A stretch of 64,000 nucleotides of DNA, taken from JBHOQX01 sp042408595 (GTDB lineage Bacteria; Chloroflexota; Chloroflexia; Chloroflexales; Roseiflexaceae). A program made the position numbers and the translations under genes. Where the stretch lies: positions 1-64,000 of the forward strand of contig JBHOQX010000041.1 of the NCBI GenBank assembly GCA_042408595.1, read 5' to 3'. Shown in pieces: positions 26,413-36,688 of the stretch. The stretch's first letter is position 1; the number at the start of each line of letters is the position of its first letter. The notes beneath the pieces were generated by a model. It was not told where the DNA came from and did not search any database. It saw nothing but the letters and a program-made list of their open reading frames with translations.

Positions 26413-27351
26413 GTGAGACGCGCTTTTCTGCTCCTGACCGCCGCGCCCGCCGCGCTGGTCGCCGGCGCCTATGCGCTCACCCCGCTGCGCGAGCGTTTGA
26501 CGCCGCGCGAGTTCGCCGGGGACGAGTGTTTTGTGCGCGCCGCAGCCGGCGAGGTGCACTACACCGACCACGGGCCGCGCGACGCGCCGGCGGTGCTGCT
26601 GATCCACGGCTTCGGCGCGTGGACCTTCACCTGGCGCAACCAGGCGCGCGCGCTGCTCGCGGCCGGCTACCGCGTCGTCGCAGTCGATCAGCCGGGCTAC
26701 GGCGCGTCGGATCGGCCGGCGGCCCCGCTCTACTCGACCTGGCAGCAGGCCGCCGCCCACATCGCCGTGCTGGACGCGCTCGGCATTCGGCGGGCGCATG
26801 TGGTCGGGCATTCGTTCGGCGGGCGCGTGGCGCTGCAACTGGCGATCGCCTGGCCCCAGCGCGTGGCCGCGCTGGTCGGTATCTGCCCGGAGGCGTTCGC
26901 GACCGACCGCCCGGCGATCGCACGAATCGCGGCGCTGCCGCTGATCGGCTATGCGCTGGCGTTCTGGTCGCTCACGCCGGCGCTGGCGCCGGTGGGGCTG
27001 CGCGCGCTCTCGGCCAACGGCGCGCCCTGGTTGACCCCGGAGGTGGCGGCGGGGTACACCGCGCCGCTGGCGGTGAAGGGCACGACGGCGGCGCAGGTCT
27101 GGCAGGCGCGCTCGCCGAAGGACGGGCCGCTGCCGGTGCCGCGCAACCTGGCGGCGGTGCGCCAGCCGGCGCTGCTGGTGTGGGGAGCGCGCGACCGGGT
27201 GTTCCCGGCGAGCGATGGGCAGCGGCTGCTCGGTATCCTGCCGGACGCGCGACTGCATATCGTGCCGGAGGCTGGCCACCTGCCGCACGAGGACGCCGCC
27301 GACGACGTGTCGGCGGCGATCCTGGCCTTTCTGCGCGAGCAGGGCGGCTGA
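26413..27351 (+). CDS. Alpha/beta hydrolase
   Basis: The 312-residue protein has an N-terminal hydrophobic anchor or signal (AFLLLTAAPAALVAGAYAL), the oxyanion LLIHGFGAWTFTWR, nucleophile elbow GHSFGG with Ser134, acid WGARDRVFP and base His in EAGHLPHED. That is a full Ser-Asp-His triad. Resemblance is to esterases, haloperoxidases and meta-cleavage hydrolases; no substrate is inferred. GTG at 26413 is the start. A consensus-spaced promoter precedes it, but the ribosome site is weak. Confidence 0.83.
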   Translation: MRRAFLLLTAAPAALVAGAYALTPLRERLTPREFAGDECFVRAAAGEVHYTDHGPRDAPAVLLIHGFGAWTFTWRNQARALLAAGYRVVAVDQPGYGASDRPAAPLYSTWQQAAAHIAVLDALGIRRAHVVGHSFGGRVALQLAIAWPQRVAALVGICPEAFATDRPAIARIAALPLIGYALAFWSLTPALAPVGLRALSANGAPWLTPEVAAGYTAPLAVKGTTAAQVWQARSPKDGPLPVPRNLAAVRQPALLVWGARDRVFPASDGQRLLGILPDARLHIVPEAGHLPHEDAADDVSAAILAFLREQGG

Positions 27352-27398
27352 GCGCCCACCGCTGCCCGCCCTGACTCGTGCGCTCTCGAGGACATCGC

Positions 27399-29567
<2,169 letters not shown>

Positions 29568-29569
29568 AC

Positions 29570-29690
29570 AGGACGGACGCGGTGGGGAGGTTTGGAGGGG
29601 CGTCGCCCGGCCAAGACCGCTCCGTGGGCGCGCACACGCACGCCAGAACCGCGTGGCCCCTCGCACGATGCGGGTGACCGCGTCCGTCCT
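29570..29690. repeat. Long-range inverted repeat
   Basis: AGGACGGACGCGGT (29570-29583) and ACCGCGTCCGTCCT (29677-29690) are perfect 14-nt arms, 93 nt apart, in the gap after the DUF255 gene. The loop itself holds another GC-rich stretch (GGAGGGGCGTCGCCC). Confidence 0.6.
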
Positions 29691-29804
29691 GGGATCGAAA
29701 CGAAAGACGAACGTAAGCTGTACGTTGCAGGCGCATCTATGTCATAGGGGCGGCTGGCTTTCGTCTTTTGGCGTCCGTCCCTGGTCAGACGTGGGAGAAG
29801 CACG

Positions 29805-30353
29805 ATGGCACGGGCGCTCACAGGCCCGGTAGCCCGCTGGCTGCTGGCGCTGGCCCTGCTACCGGCGCTCGGCTGCGGTGCGCTAGGCGTGCTGAACTGG
29901 CACATCTCGGACGAGGCGCAACTGGAGGCTGCCAAGAGCCGCTGGGCCGCCCGCCCGTTCGATGCCTACCGCCTGAGTGTGCTCTCCGGCGAGACATGCG
30001 AGCTGGATGTCGCCGTACGCGGCGAGCAGGTCATCCAGGTCTTGCACGAAGAGCCGTGCAGCAGCGCCGGCCGTACCGTCAGCGATCTGTTCCGCCTGCT
30101 CGAACGCTCGCGGGAAACCATCGACGCCTGTGTGCGGTGGTACTGCGCCTGCCGGAACACCCTGCGCGTCTACGCCGTGTATGACCCGCAGCTCGGCTAT
30201 CCACGGCGGATCGCCGTGCGCGCCGAGCGGGCGATCAATTGGACACACCCCTCGCTCTGGCGCTATGTGCTGCGCTATGGCGCGTTGCCGGACTGCCTGC
30301 GGGACACCGACGCGCAGATCGTCGCGGTGCGGGCGCTCACGCCGCTCCCGTAG
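29805..30353 (+). CDS. DUF6174-like lipoprotein
   Basis: The 182-residue product has a hydrophobic N-terminus (WLLALALLPALGCGAL) with a lipobox-like ALGC, so it is probably a lipoprotein. The rest matches the DUF6174 layout: a W...PFDAYRLSV strand, paired Cys residues, VRGEQVIQV, VSDLFRLLERSRETID, and a YDPQLGYPRRIAV strand. The function is unknown. The ATG at 29805 has a GAGAAG-type site. The next gene (ada) starts about 130 bp downstream. Confidence 0.65.
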   Translation: MARALTGPVARWLLALALLPALGCGALGVLNWHISDEAQLEAAKSRWAARPFDAYRLSVLSGETCELDVAVRGEQVIQVLHEEPCSSAGRTVSDLFRLLERSRETIDACVRWYCACRNTLRVYAVYDPQLGYPRRIAVRAERAINWTHPSLWRYVLRYGALPDCLRDTDAQIVAVRALTPLP

Positions 30354-30486
30354 CCAGGTTGCGTCAGCATGGCGATTTGGTACCGCCGCTGGAGCGCGCG
30401 GGCGGAATTGCTGCGCAAGAATCCGCTGGCAGCAGCAGCGGCGCACGGCTATACTGCCTTCTGTCACACGACAGAAGGAGACGACC

Positions 30487-31551
30487 ATGAGCGAGACCAT
30501 CTGGTGGGACGCGATCCAGCGGCGCGACCCACAGTTCGACGGTCAGTTCGTCTACGGTGTGCGAACGACCGGCGTCTACTGCCGCCCCTCGTGTGCCTCG
30601 CGGCGGCCGTTGCGGCGAAACGTCGCCTTTTTCGCCACGGCCAGTGCCGCGGAGCTGGCCGGCTTCCGGCCATGCCGCCGCTGCCGGCCGCAGGTCACGC
30701 GCCCGGACGACCCGCAGGTTGACTTGGCGGCGCGGGTCTGTCGTTACCTCGACGAGCCGCGCGAGCGCATTCCGACACTGGCGGAACTGAGTGTACAGTT
30801 TCACATCAGCCCCTACCATCTTCAACGGACGTTCAAGCGGGTGACCGGCGTCTCGCCGCGGCAGTACGCCGACGCCAGGCGGCAGGAGCGGCTACGGCTC
30901 CAGCTTCAGGCCGGCGACGCGGTGACCGGGGCGGGCTACGATGCCGGCTACGCCTCCAGCAGCAGCCTCTACGCCCAGGCCGGCGCGACGCTCGGGATGA
31001 CGCCGGGGGCCTACCGGCGCGGCGGCCCGGCTGAGATCGCCTACACCATCGCGCCCTGCCCGCTCGGCCTGCTGCTGGTCGCGGCCACGGCGCGCGGCAT
31101 CTGCAAGGTCGGCCTGGGCGACGACGCGGCGGCGCTCGAGGCCGACCTGCGCCGCGAGTTCCCCGCCGCCACAGCGCGCCGCGACGATGCCGCGCTCGGC
31201 CCGTGGGTCGCTGCGATCCTGGCTCACCTGCGCGGCGAGCAGCCGCATCTCGACCTGCCGCTCGACATCCGGGCGACGGCGTTCCAGCGCAAGGTGTGGG
31301 AGGCGTTGCGGGCCATCCCCTACGGCGAAACCCGCTCGTACACCGAGGTGGCGCGTGGCATCGGCCAGCCGGCGGCGCAGCGGGCGGTGGCCCGCGCCTG
31401 CGCCACCAACCCGGTCGCACTGGTCATCCCGTGCCATCGGGTGGTGCGCGAGGACGGCGGCCTGGGCGGCTACCGCTGGGGCCTGGCGCGCAAGCGGGTG
31501 CTCCTGGCGGGCGAGCGGGCATCCGGCCGGCGAGCCGAGAAGGCGCTGTGA
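30487..31551 (+). CDS. ada: Bifunctional Ada methyltransferase/transcription regulator
   Basis: Ada repairs methylated DNA and activates the adaptive response. All its modules are present in 354 residues: the N-terminal zinc site with Cys32, Cys36, Cys63 and Cys66 (GVYCRPSC, FRPCRRC), where one Cys takes methyl from phosphotriesters; an AraC-type HTH (PTLAELSVQFHISPYHLQRTF); and the C-terminal O6-alkylguanine transferase domain with acceptor Cys316 (IPCHRVV). An AAGGAG site precedes the ATG at 30487. A hairpin overlaps its stop codon. Confidence 0.95.
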   Translation: MSETIWWDAIQRRDPQFDGQFVYGVRTTGVYCRPSCASRRPLRRNVAFFATASAAELAGFRPCRRCRPQVTRPDDPQVDLAARVCRYLDEPRERIPTLAELSVQFHISPYHLQRTFKRVTGVSPRQYADARRQERLRLQLQAGDAVTGAGYDAGYASSSSLYAQAGATLGMTPGAYRRGGPAEIAYTIAPCPLGLLLVAATARGICKVGLGDDAAALEADLRREFPAATARRDDAALGPWVAAILAHLRGEQPHLDLPLDIRATAFQRKVWEALRAIPYGETRSYTEVARGIGQPAAQRAVARACATNPVALVIPCHRVVREDGGLGGYRWGLARKRVLLAGERASGRRAEKAL

Positions 31552-31572
31552 GGGCGAGTCGCATTCGCCCTC
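31550..31572 (+). terminator. Hairpin overlapping the ada stop codon
   Basis: GAGGGCGA and TCGCCCTC form an 8-bp perfect stem with a 7-nt loop starting inside the TGA. It lacks a T-run, but its position fits transcript end or 3' protection. Confidence 0.45.
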
Positions 31573-31578
31573 AGTAAC

Positions 31579-31623
31579 GGCAGGGCGACACCGTGCTGGA
31601 AGAGTGCATGGCCTCGCCCTGCC
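31579..31623. repeat. Second inverted repeat after ada
   Basis: GGCAGGGCGA and TCGCCCTGCC are perfect 10-nt arms; an inner CACCGTG can pair with an outer CACGGTG in an alternative fold. It follows directly after the ada hairpin. Confidence 0.55.
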
Positions 31624-31729
31624 ACGGTGACAGGAAGAACTGATAACCTCGAACACTTGACATCCACTCTGGCTGCTGCTACCATAGGCCTGTCCCCATC
31701 CATGATTTGCCCCAGAGCCGGTGGCGCTG

Positions 31730-31789
31730 TAACTACACGTGTAGGTATCGTAGCGCGATCAATCGAACGCCTAACTACACGTGTAGTTA
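31730..31789. promoter_or_regulatory. Two operator-like palindromes 42 bp apart
   Basis: Copy 2 (31772-31789) is the perfect 18-bp palindrome TAACTACACGTGTAGTTA. Copy 1 (31730-31747) is TAACTACACGTGTAGGTA, two mismatches from symmetry. Their centres are 42 bp apart, four helical turns. They lie in the 570-bp gap upstream of the FN3 glycosidase-like gene, where no ORF is credible. A dimeric repressor or activator binding cooperatively is an obvious reading. Downstream the gap also holds a GGAGGGC-GCCCTCC hairpin at 31826-31842. Confidence 0.65.
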
Positions 31790-32121
31790 CGAGGCGGTCT
31801 GAAAAGTGCCCGGTGGGAGAGTCTAGGAGGGCTGCGCCCTCCAAACCTCCCCTTTGCAGAAAGGAGGTGCGCGGCCCAGCACGACTGCGTGAAACGCTCT
31901 CGCGGGGCGATTTGAGACCAGGGACCGCTGCGCCTGCTCTCCGTCCATGCCGCAGCAGCGAAGCTGCCGCAGGGCCGGCGGAAACGAGTGCGCTGCCACC
32001 CCCGCCCCACTGTCCGAGATGCCCGAAACAACTCGACGCCATCGACTATCGCCGCTGGAATGGCAACGCCCTCGCATGGGATCGGCTTGAACCTCACACA
32101 ACCAACGAGGAGGAGCAAGCA

Positions 32122-35097
32122 ATGGTACGCCGATGTAACCGCTCCAAAAGTGCAAGGAAGCCCTCTCCCGGCATCAACACAGTGCGCCTCGCGTTCGCAC
32201 TGATCCTGCTCGCCGCCGGCCTGGCCGCCGCCGCCCCGCTCAGCGCCGCCCCCGCTGCACGCCCGCGCGACGGGCAGGTCCCGTTCGGCGTCCACGGCGG
32301 GTTCGACTTTGTCGACCTGATCAGGCGCAGCCCGCGCTTCGTCAAGTACCCCAACAGCGACGCCACCCCGGAGTTGGCCTTCGACGCAGCCGGCTGGCCG
32401 CAGGCCGATTTCACCCTGATCTTCGCCGACGAGCGCCGCAACATGCCCTGGAACGGCCCCGACTTCAACGGTGTCCATCGCGACATCTCAGGCGTTTACA
32501 AGCTGTCGTTCAGCGGGCAGGCCACGCTCTCCACCGAAGGCGCCGAAGACCCGAACGCCATCGAAGTGCAGAATCAGGTCTACGACCCGGCCACCAACAC
32601 CACGCGCGCCGACCTGGTGGCCAGGCCCAACCACTGGCTGCTGATCATCAATTTTGTCGGCACCAAGCGCCAACTCACCGACGTGCCCGGCACCGGCCTG
32701 ACCAACCTGCGGCTGATCCGCCCCGGCTACCCGGCCGATACCAGCCAGGTGTTCACTACCGGGATTCTGCGCGCCTACCAGCAGCTCCGCCCGCAGATCT
32801 TCCGCTCGTTCGACTCGGGCATCAACAGTTACAACATCTGGAATGGCGATCAACTGGTCGAACTGAACTGGGCCGACCGCTCGCTGCCCAGCGACGCCTA
32901 CTGGCCGCTGCCGTCCAAAAACCAGGGCGCGAAGCGCGGGCTGGAGGTGCCGTGGGAATATTACATCCTGCTCTGCAACACCTTCAACATGGACCTGTGG
33001 CTGAATGTCCCGGTCAGCGCCACCGATGACTACATTCTCCAGCTCGCACAGTTGATCCGCAACGGCAATCAGTTTACACGCGGCCTCAGGCCGAACCTCA
33101 AGATTTATGTCGAGTATAGCAACGAGGTCTGGAACTGGGGCTTCTCGCAGGCGACCTACAATTCGATCAAAGCGGCGCAGGAGGGCCTAAGCGACACGCC
33201 TGACTCCTCGAAGGAGCTGAAACGCTATGTCAAGCGCACCTTCGAAATCAGCAACCTGTTTCGCCAGATCTACGGCGACGCCGCGATCAACACCGTCGTG
33301 CGCCCGATCGCGGTCTGGCAGTACAACCACCCGATCGATATGCAGCGCACCCTCGAGTGGGCGCAGGAGCGCTTCCGCGCACCGGCCAATCACTTCATCT
33401 ACGGCATCGGCCAGGCCGCGTACCTCGACCCGATCGACCGCTCCAGCATCGACACGATCTTCGACACCTTCTACACCCAGATGGGCCAGATGCGCATGCG
33501 CTTTGTGAGCTGGCAGGCGGTGGCGGCCTATTTCGGCCTGCAGCAGGTGGCCTACGAGGGCGGGCCGTCGCTCAACGCGGGGCTCGAGGCCGACGCCAGC
33601 CGCGACCCGCGCATTGCCGATGTGATCCGGCGCTACTATCTGGAGGACTACTTCGCCGCCGGCGCCGATGCGACCGCCTTCTTCGCGATGGGGCCGGGCT
33701 ACCCCAGCCCTTGGGGCGACTGGTACCTGTTCGAGGACTACGCCAGGATGAGCGAGCACCCGAGGTTCCAGGGCGCGCGCGCTGTATCGCGCCAGCCGCG
33801 CCCCGAGCTCGCCGCCGGCGCTGTGTTGCCCTGGATCGTTGGCCAGTCGGCCGAGATCGACGCCAGCTCGCTGGCGCCGCGGACGTGGGGGCCATTCCTT
33901 ACGCCCGGCTCCAGGGTGACGCTCTGCCCGAACTCGGGCTGCTGGCCGCAGCCGGAGTACGCCAACTACCTGCTGCGCGCCTCTGCCGCCGGTACCTACC
34001 GGATCACGCTGCGCGGGCAGACCAGCGACAGCGCCACCCAGGCCGAGATCTTGGTTGACAATGTCTCGCTCGGCAATGTCGCGCTGCCACAGGGCGCCGA
34101 TGGCGTCTCGACCCCGGTTACAGTCGGGCTAGCGCCGGGGCTGCACGGCCTGCTGATCCGCCCGGTGGGCAGCGGGACGCTCAGCTTCGCGCCCGGCGCC
34201 GGCATCACGATCACCCTCGTCAGCGGCGGCGGACAGGCGGTCCGGCCCTCGGCCCCGCTCAACCCCACCGCGACGGTCGGCGATGGCCGGGTGACCCTGG
34301 CGTGGTGGCCGACAACCACCGCGACCAGCTATGCGATCAAGCGCGCGACGCACAGCGGCGGGCCGTACACGACCATCGGCACGTCGGCGGCAGCCAGCTT
34401 CACCGACGCCGCCGCCAGCAACGGCACGCGCTACTACTATGTCGTCAGCGCGATCAACGCGGCCGGCGAAAGCGCCAACTCGCCGCAGGTCGCGGCGGTG
34501 CCGGCGCCCGCCGCGCCGGCCGCACCCACCGGCATCACCATCAGCGCCGGCGCCGGCTCGCCCGGCTTCACCTGGCTGTACCCCGGCGGGCAGGCCCGGC
34601 TGAGCTGGCCGGCGACGCCCAACGCCGAGAGCTACATCATCAAGCGCAGCACCAGCCCGACCGGGCCGTTCGACAGGGTCGCCACACAGACCTCGACCCA
34701 GTTCACCGACCTGAGCCTGGCCCCCGACACAACCTACTACTACGTGGTGGCGGCGGCGAACGCCCTTGGCGAAAGCCCCGACTCGGCGGTCGTCTCGGCC
34801 ACGGCGACGCTCAAGGCGCCGGCCGCGCCGGTGATCGTCAGCGCCGACGCCGGCAAGGGCAGCGTGGCGCTCAAGTGGCAGCACGAGCCGTGGCTGCTGC
34901 CTTCCTGGTGGGCGATCTTCCACGTTAAGCGCGGCGCCAGCCCGGCCGGCCCATTCACGACGGTCATCAATACCTCGACCAACAACGCCATCGACCAGGG
35001 GCTGGCGGGCGGCACGGCCTACTGCTACGTCGTCTCGGCGGTGAACGGCGCGGGCGAGAGTGCCGACTCAGCGCCGGTCTGCGCGACGCCGAAGTAG
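32122..35097 (+). CDS. Secreted glycoside-hydrolase-like protein with three fibronectin III domains
   Basis: The 991-residue product has a signal peptide (VRLAFALILLAAGLAAAAPLSA). A large N-terminal part looks like a clan GH-A TIM barrel, with an acid/base Glu335 in YVEYSNEVWNWG and a second Glu479 in VAYEGGPSLN that could be the nucleophile. A beta-rich module resembling a carbohydrate-binding domain follows (about 580-700). Three FN3 repeats come next, starting near 709, 796 and 897 (each with LNPTATVGDGRVTLAW-type or similar starts and YYYVVSA-type ends). An extracellular polysaccharide is the likely target. The ATG at 32122 has GAGGAGGAG upstream, and twin palindromes sit 330-390 bp upstream. 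Confidence 0.72.
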   Translation: MVRRCNRSKSARKPSPGINTVRLAFALILLAAGLAAAAPLSAAPAARPRDGQVPFGVHGGFDFVDLIRRSPRFVKYPNSDATPELAFDAAGWPQADFTLIFADERRNMPWNGPDFNGVHRDISGVYKLSFSGQATLSTEGAEDPNAIEVQNQVYDPATNTTRADLVARPNHWLLIINFVGTKRQLTDVPGTGLTNLRLIRPGYPADTSQVFTTGILRAYQQLRPQIFRSFDSGINSYNIWNGDQLVELNWADRSLPSDAYWPLPSKNQGAKRGLEVPWEYYILLCNTFNMDLWLNVPVSATDDYILQLAQLIRNGNQFTRGLRPNLKIYVEYSNEVWNWGFSQATYNSIKAAQEGLSDTPDSSKELKRYVKRTFEISNLFRQIYGDAAINTVVRPIAVWQYNHPIDMQRTLEWAQERFRAPANHFIYGIGQAAYLDPIDRSSIDTIFDTFYTQMGQMRMRFVSWQAVAAYFGLQQVAYEGGPSLNAGLEADASRDPRIADVIRRYYLEDYFAAGADATAFFAMGPGYPSPWGDWYLFEDYARMSEHPRFQGARAVSRQPRPELAAGAVLPWIVGQSAEIDASSLAPRTWGPFLTPGSRVTLCPNSGCWPQPEYANYLLRASAAGTYRITLRGQTSDSATQAEILVDNVSLGNVALPQGADGVSTPVTVGLAPGLHGLLIRPVGSGTLSFAPGAGITITLVSGGGQAVRPSAPLNPTATVGDGRVTLAWWPTTTATSYAIKRATHSGGPYTTIGTSAAASFTDAAASNGTRYYYVVSAINAAGESANSPQVAAVPAPAAPAAPTGITISAGAGSPGFTWLYPGGQARLSWPATPNAESYIIKRSTSPTGPFDRVATQTSTQFTDLSLAPDTTYYYVVAAANALGESPDSAVVSATATLKAPAAPVIVSADAGKGSVALKWQHEPWLLPSWWAIFHVKRGASPAGPFTTVINTSTNNAIDQGLAGGTAYCYVVSAVNGAGESADSAPVCATPK

Positions 35098-35133
35098 CCG
35101 GGCTGCGGCGCACGGCTTGATCTCGCGGACACG

Positions 35134-35186
35134 CGTCGTGCCGCTGTCAGGCGGCTGAGCCAACGCCGCCCGATGGCGGCACGACG
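35134..35186. repeat. REP-like palindrome, copy 2
   Basis: CGTCGTGCCGC and GCGGCACGACG are perfect 11-nt outer arms, enclosing a second GGCGG/CCGCC stem. It shares the GGCGGCACGACG end with copies at 18661 and (as GCGGCGCGACG) 47944. Confidence 0.65.
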
Positions 35187-35204
35187 CTGCAGGGAAGAAT
35201 GCGA

Positions 35205-35210
35205 TATAAT
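35205..35210 (+). promoter_or_regulatory. -10 box before the small protein gene
   Basis: A perfect TATAAT lies 30 nt before the ATG of the 82-residue protein. Confidence 0.4.
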
Positions 35211-35240
35211 GGAGGAGTAGCAACGCCAGGGAGCGATAGG

Positions 35241-35489
35241 ATGGACCAGAAACGGCTGGCGCAGCTGATCGAGCTGCCGGATGTACAACGCAAGATCCTC
35301 GGCGGCTATCGCGGCGCGTATTCGCTTGGGCTCACCCTCCACCCGCGGGATCGCCGCCGGCTGGTGATCAGCGTGCGCATCGCCGGTAGCGACGATCACC
35401 GCATCCCCCGCCAGGTCGAGCTCGACGGCGCACGCATCCCCGTGCTTGTCCGTGCCAACTTCACGCCGCCGGTCGCGTCGGGGAGGTGA
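35241..35489 (+). CDS. Small protein resembling a protease prodomain
   Basis: The 82-residue protein is unassigned. Its middle (GAYSLGLTLHPRD, LVISVRIAGSD) and end (VELDGARIPVLVRANF) resemble the N-terminal non-catalytic module seen in some trypsin-like bacterial proteases, which carry VGIGV... and IDGVPVDV. The protease gene 112 bp downstream has a similar AGVPVSY stretch. It may be a stand-alone inhibitor or chaperone of that protease; this is inference. The ATG at 35241 has GGGAG upstream. Confidence 0.5.
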   Translation: MDQKRLAQLIELPDVQRKILGGYRGAYSLGLTLHPRDRRRLVISVRIAGSDDHRIPRQVELDGARIPVLVRANFTPPVASGR

Positions 35490-35601
35490 GACCGCCGGCC
35501 ACCGGCCACGCAGCCAGGGCGCCATGCCTTGCGCATCGACCTGCCCACCGTCCATCGTCCATCGTCCCCTGTCCGCCGCTTTGTTACGCCAGAATATCAC
35601 T

Positions 35602-36651
35602 ATGGGAGTGCCGCTCGCCCTCGCCCTCGCCCACTACGATGCCGCTCTGCGAGCGCTCTTTCGCGCCGACGCCCGGGTGCGCTCGGTCGGCATCGTCCGC
35701 CATGGCCGCGCCTACGGCTACCGGGCCGTCCGCAACGCCGCCCAGACGCTGCGCGAACGCCTGCGCCGGCCGCCCCGCTCGGTGGCCGGCGTGCCGGTGA
35801 GCTACACCGACGCTCCACGGGATGTCGAACCGCTGCTGCGGGCGGTCGCCGCCGGGCCGGCCAGCCCCGCCGAGACCAGCACCATCCCGGAGGTCCAGGC
35901 GCACCGGCCGCTCGTCGTCGGCGTGCAGGTCCAGAATTACGACGCAGACGTGCGCGCCGGGCGCACGCGTAGCGGCCTGTTCACCATCGGCTCGCTCGGC
36001 GCCTTTGTGCGCTGCGCCGACGGCAGCATCGGCATCATATCGAACGGCCATGTGCTCGGCGGCGAGAACAACGGCCGCCCTGGCCACGACCGCATCTTCC
36101 AGCCCGGCAGCGCCACCGACGACCCGGCGCAACTGATCGCCGTCCTCCAGGCCTTCACCCCGCTGCGCCCAAGCCCGCCCGGCGCATCCCCGGCGGACGG
36201 CACGGCGGAGCTGAACCGGGTGGATGCGGCGGTCGCGCGGCTGGCGGAGGGCGTCCCCTTTACGCCGGGCTACCTGCCGCTGCGCGGCCTGCCCGTCCCC
36301 ACAGCCATCGCCCCGCCGCAGCTCGGCGAGCGCGTTTTCAAGGTCGGTCGTACCACCGGCCTGACCTATGGCGTGATCACCGAGATCAGTACCACCGTCG
36401 AAGTGCGCTACGACTTCGGGCGTTGCTGGTTCTCCGGCTCCATAGTGATCGAGGGCGAGGACGGCGCGCTCTTCTCCGACCGGGGCGACTCGGGGGCGCT
36501 GCTCGTGCGGGCCCCCATCCGGGGGCAGGCGGACGGCACGGCGGTGGGGATGCTCTACGCCGGCAACGGCCAGCAGAGCTACGCCTGCCCGCTCGATGCG
36601 GCATTCGCCGGGTTGGGGTGCGTGCTGCTGATACCCGATGGCGCGGTGTAG
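35602..36651 (+). CDS. Trypsin-like serine protease homologue
   Basis: The 349-residue protein has an N-terminal helical region (about 1-110) and a chymotrypsin-fold domain with catalytic His in GIISNGHVLGG, Asp plausibly in NRVDAAVARL and the nucleophile in DRGDSGALLV. No signal peptide is visible, so it may be cytoplasmic. The C-terminus ends YACPLDAAFAGLGCVLL. It lies just after the small prodomain-like gene and converges on the acyl-CoA dehydrogenase. The ATG at 35602 has a weak ribosome site, and filler repeats cover 35547-35578. Confidence 0.75.
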   Translation: MGVPLALALAHYDAALRALFRADARVRSVGIVRHGRAYGYRAVRNAAQTLRERLRRPPRSVAGVPVSYTDAPRDVEPLLRAVAAGPASPAETSTIPEVQAHRPLVVGVQVQNYDADVRAGRTRSGLFTIGSLGAFVRCADGSIGIISNGHVLGGENNGRPGHDRIFQPGSATDDPAQLIAVLQAFTPLRPSPPGASPADGTAELNRVDAAVARLAEGVPFTPGYLPLRGLPVPTAIAPPQLGERVFKVGRTTGLTYGVITEISTTVEVRYDFGRCWFSGSIVIEGEDGALFSDRGDSGALLVRAPIRGQADGTAVGMLYAGNGQQSYACPLDAAFAGLGCVLLIPDGAV

Positions 36652-36688
36652 GGGCGCATGGCCACGCACACCTACACCGCGCCGGTGT

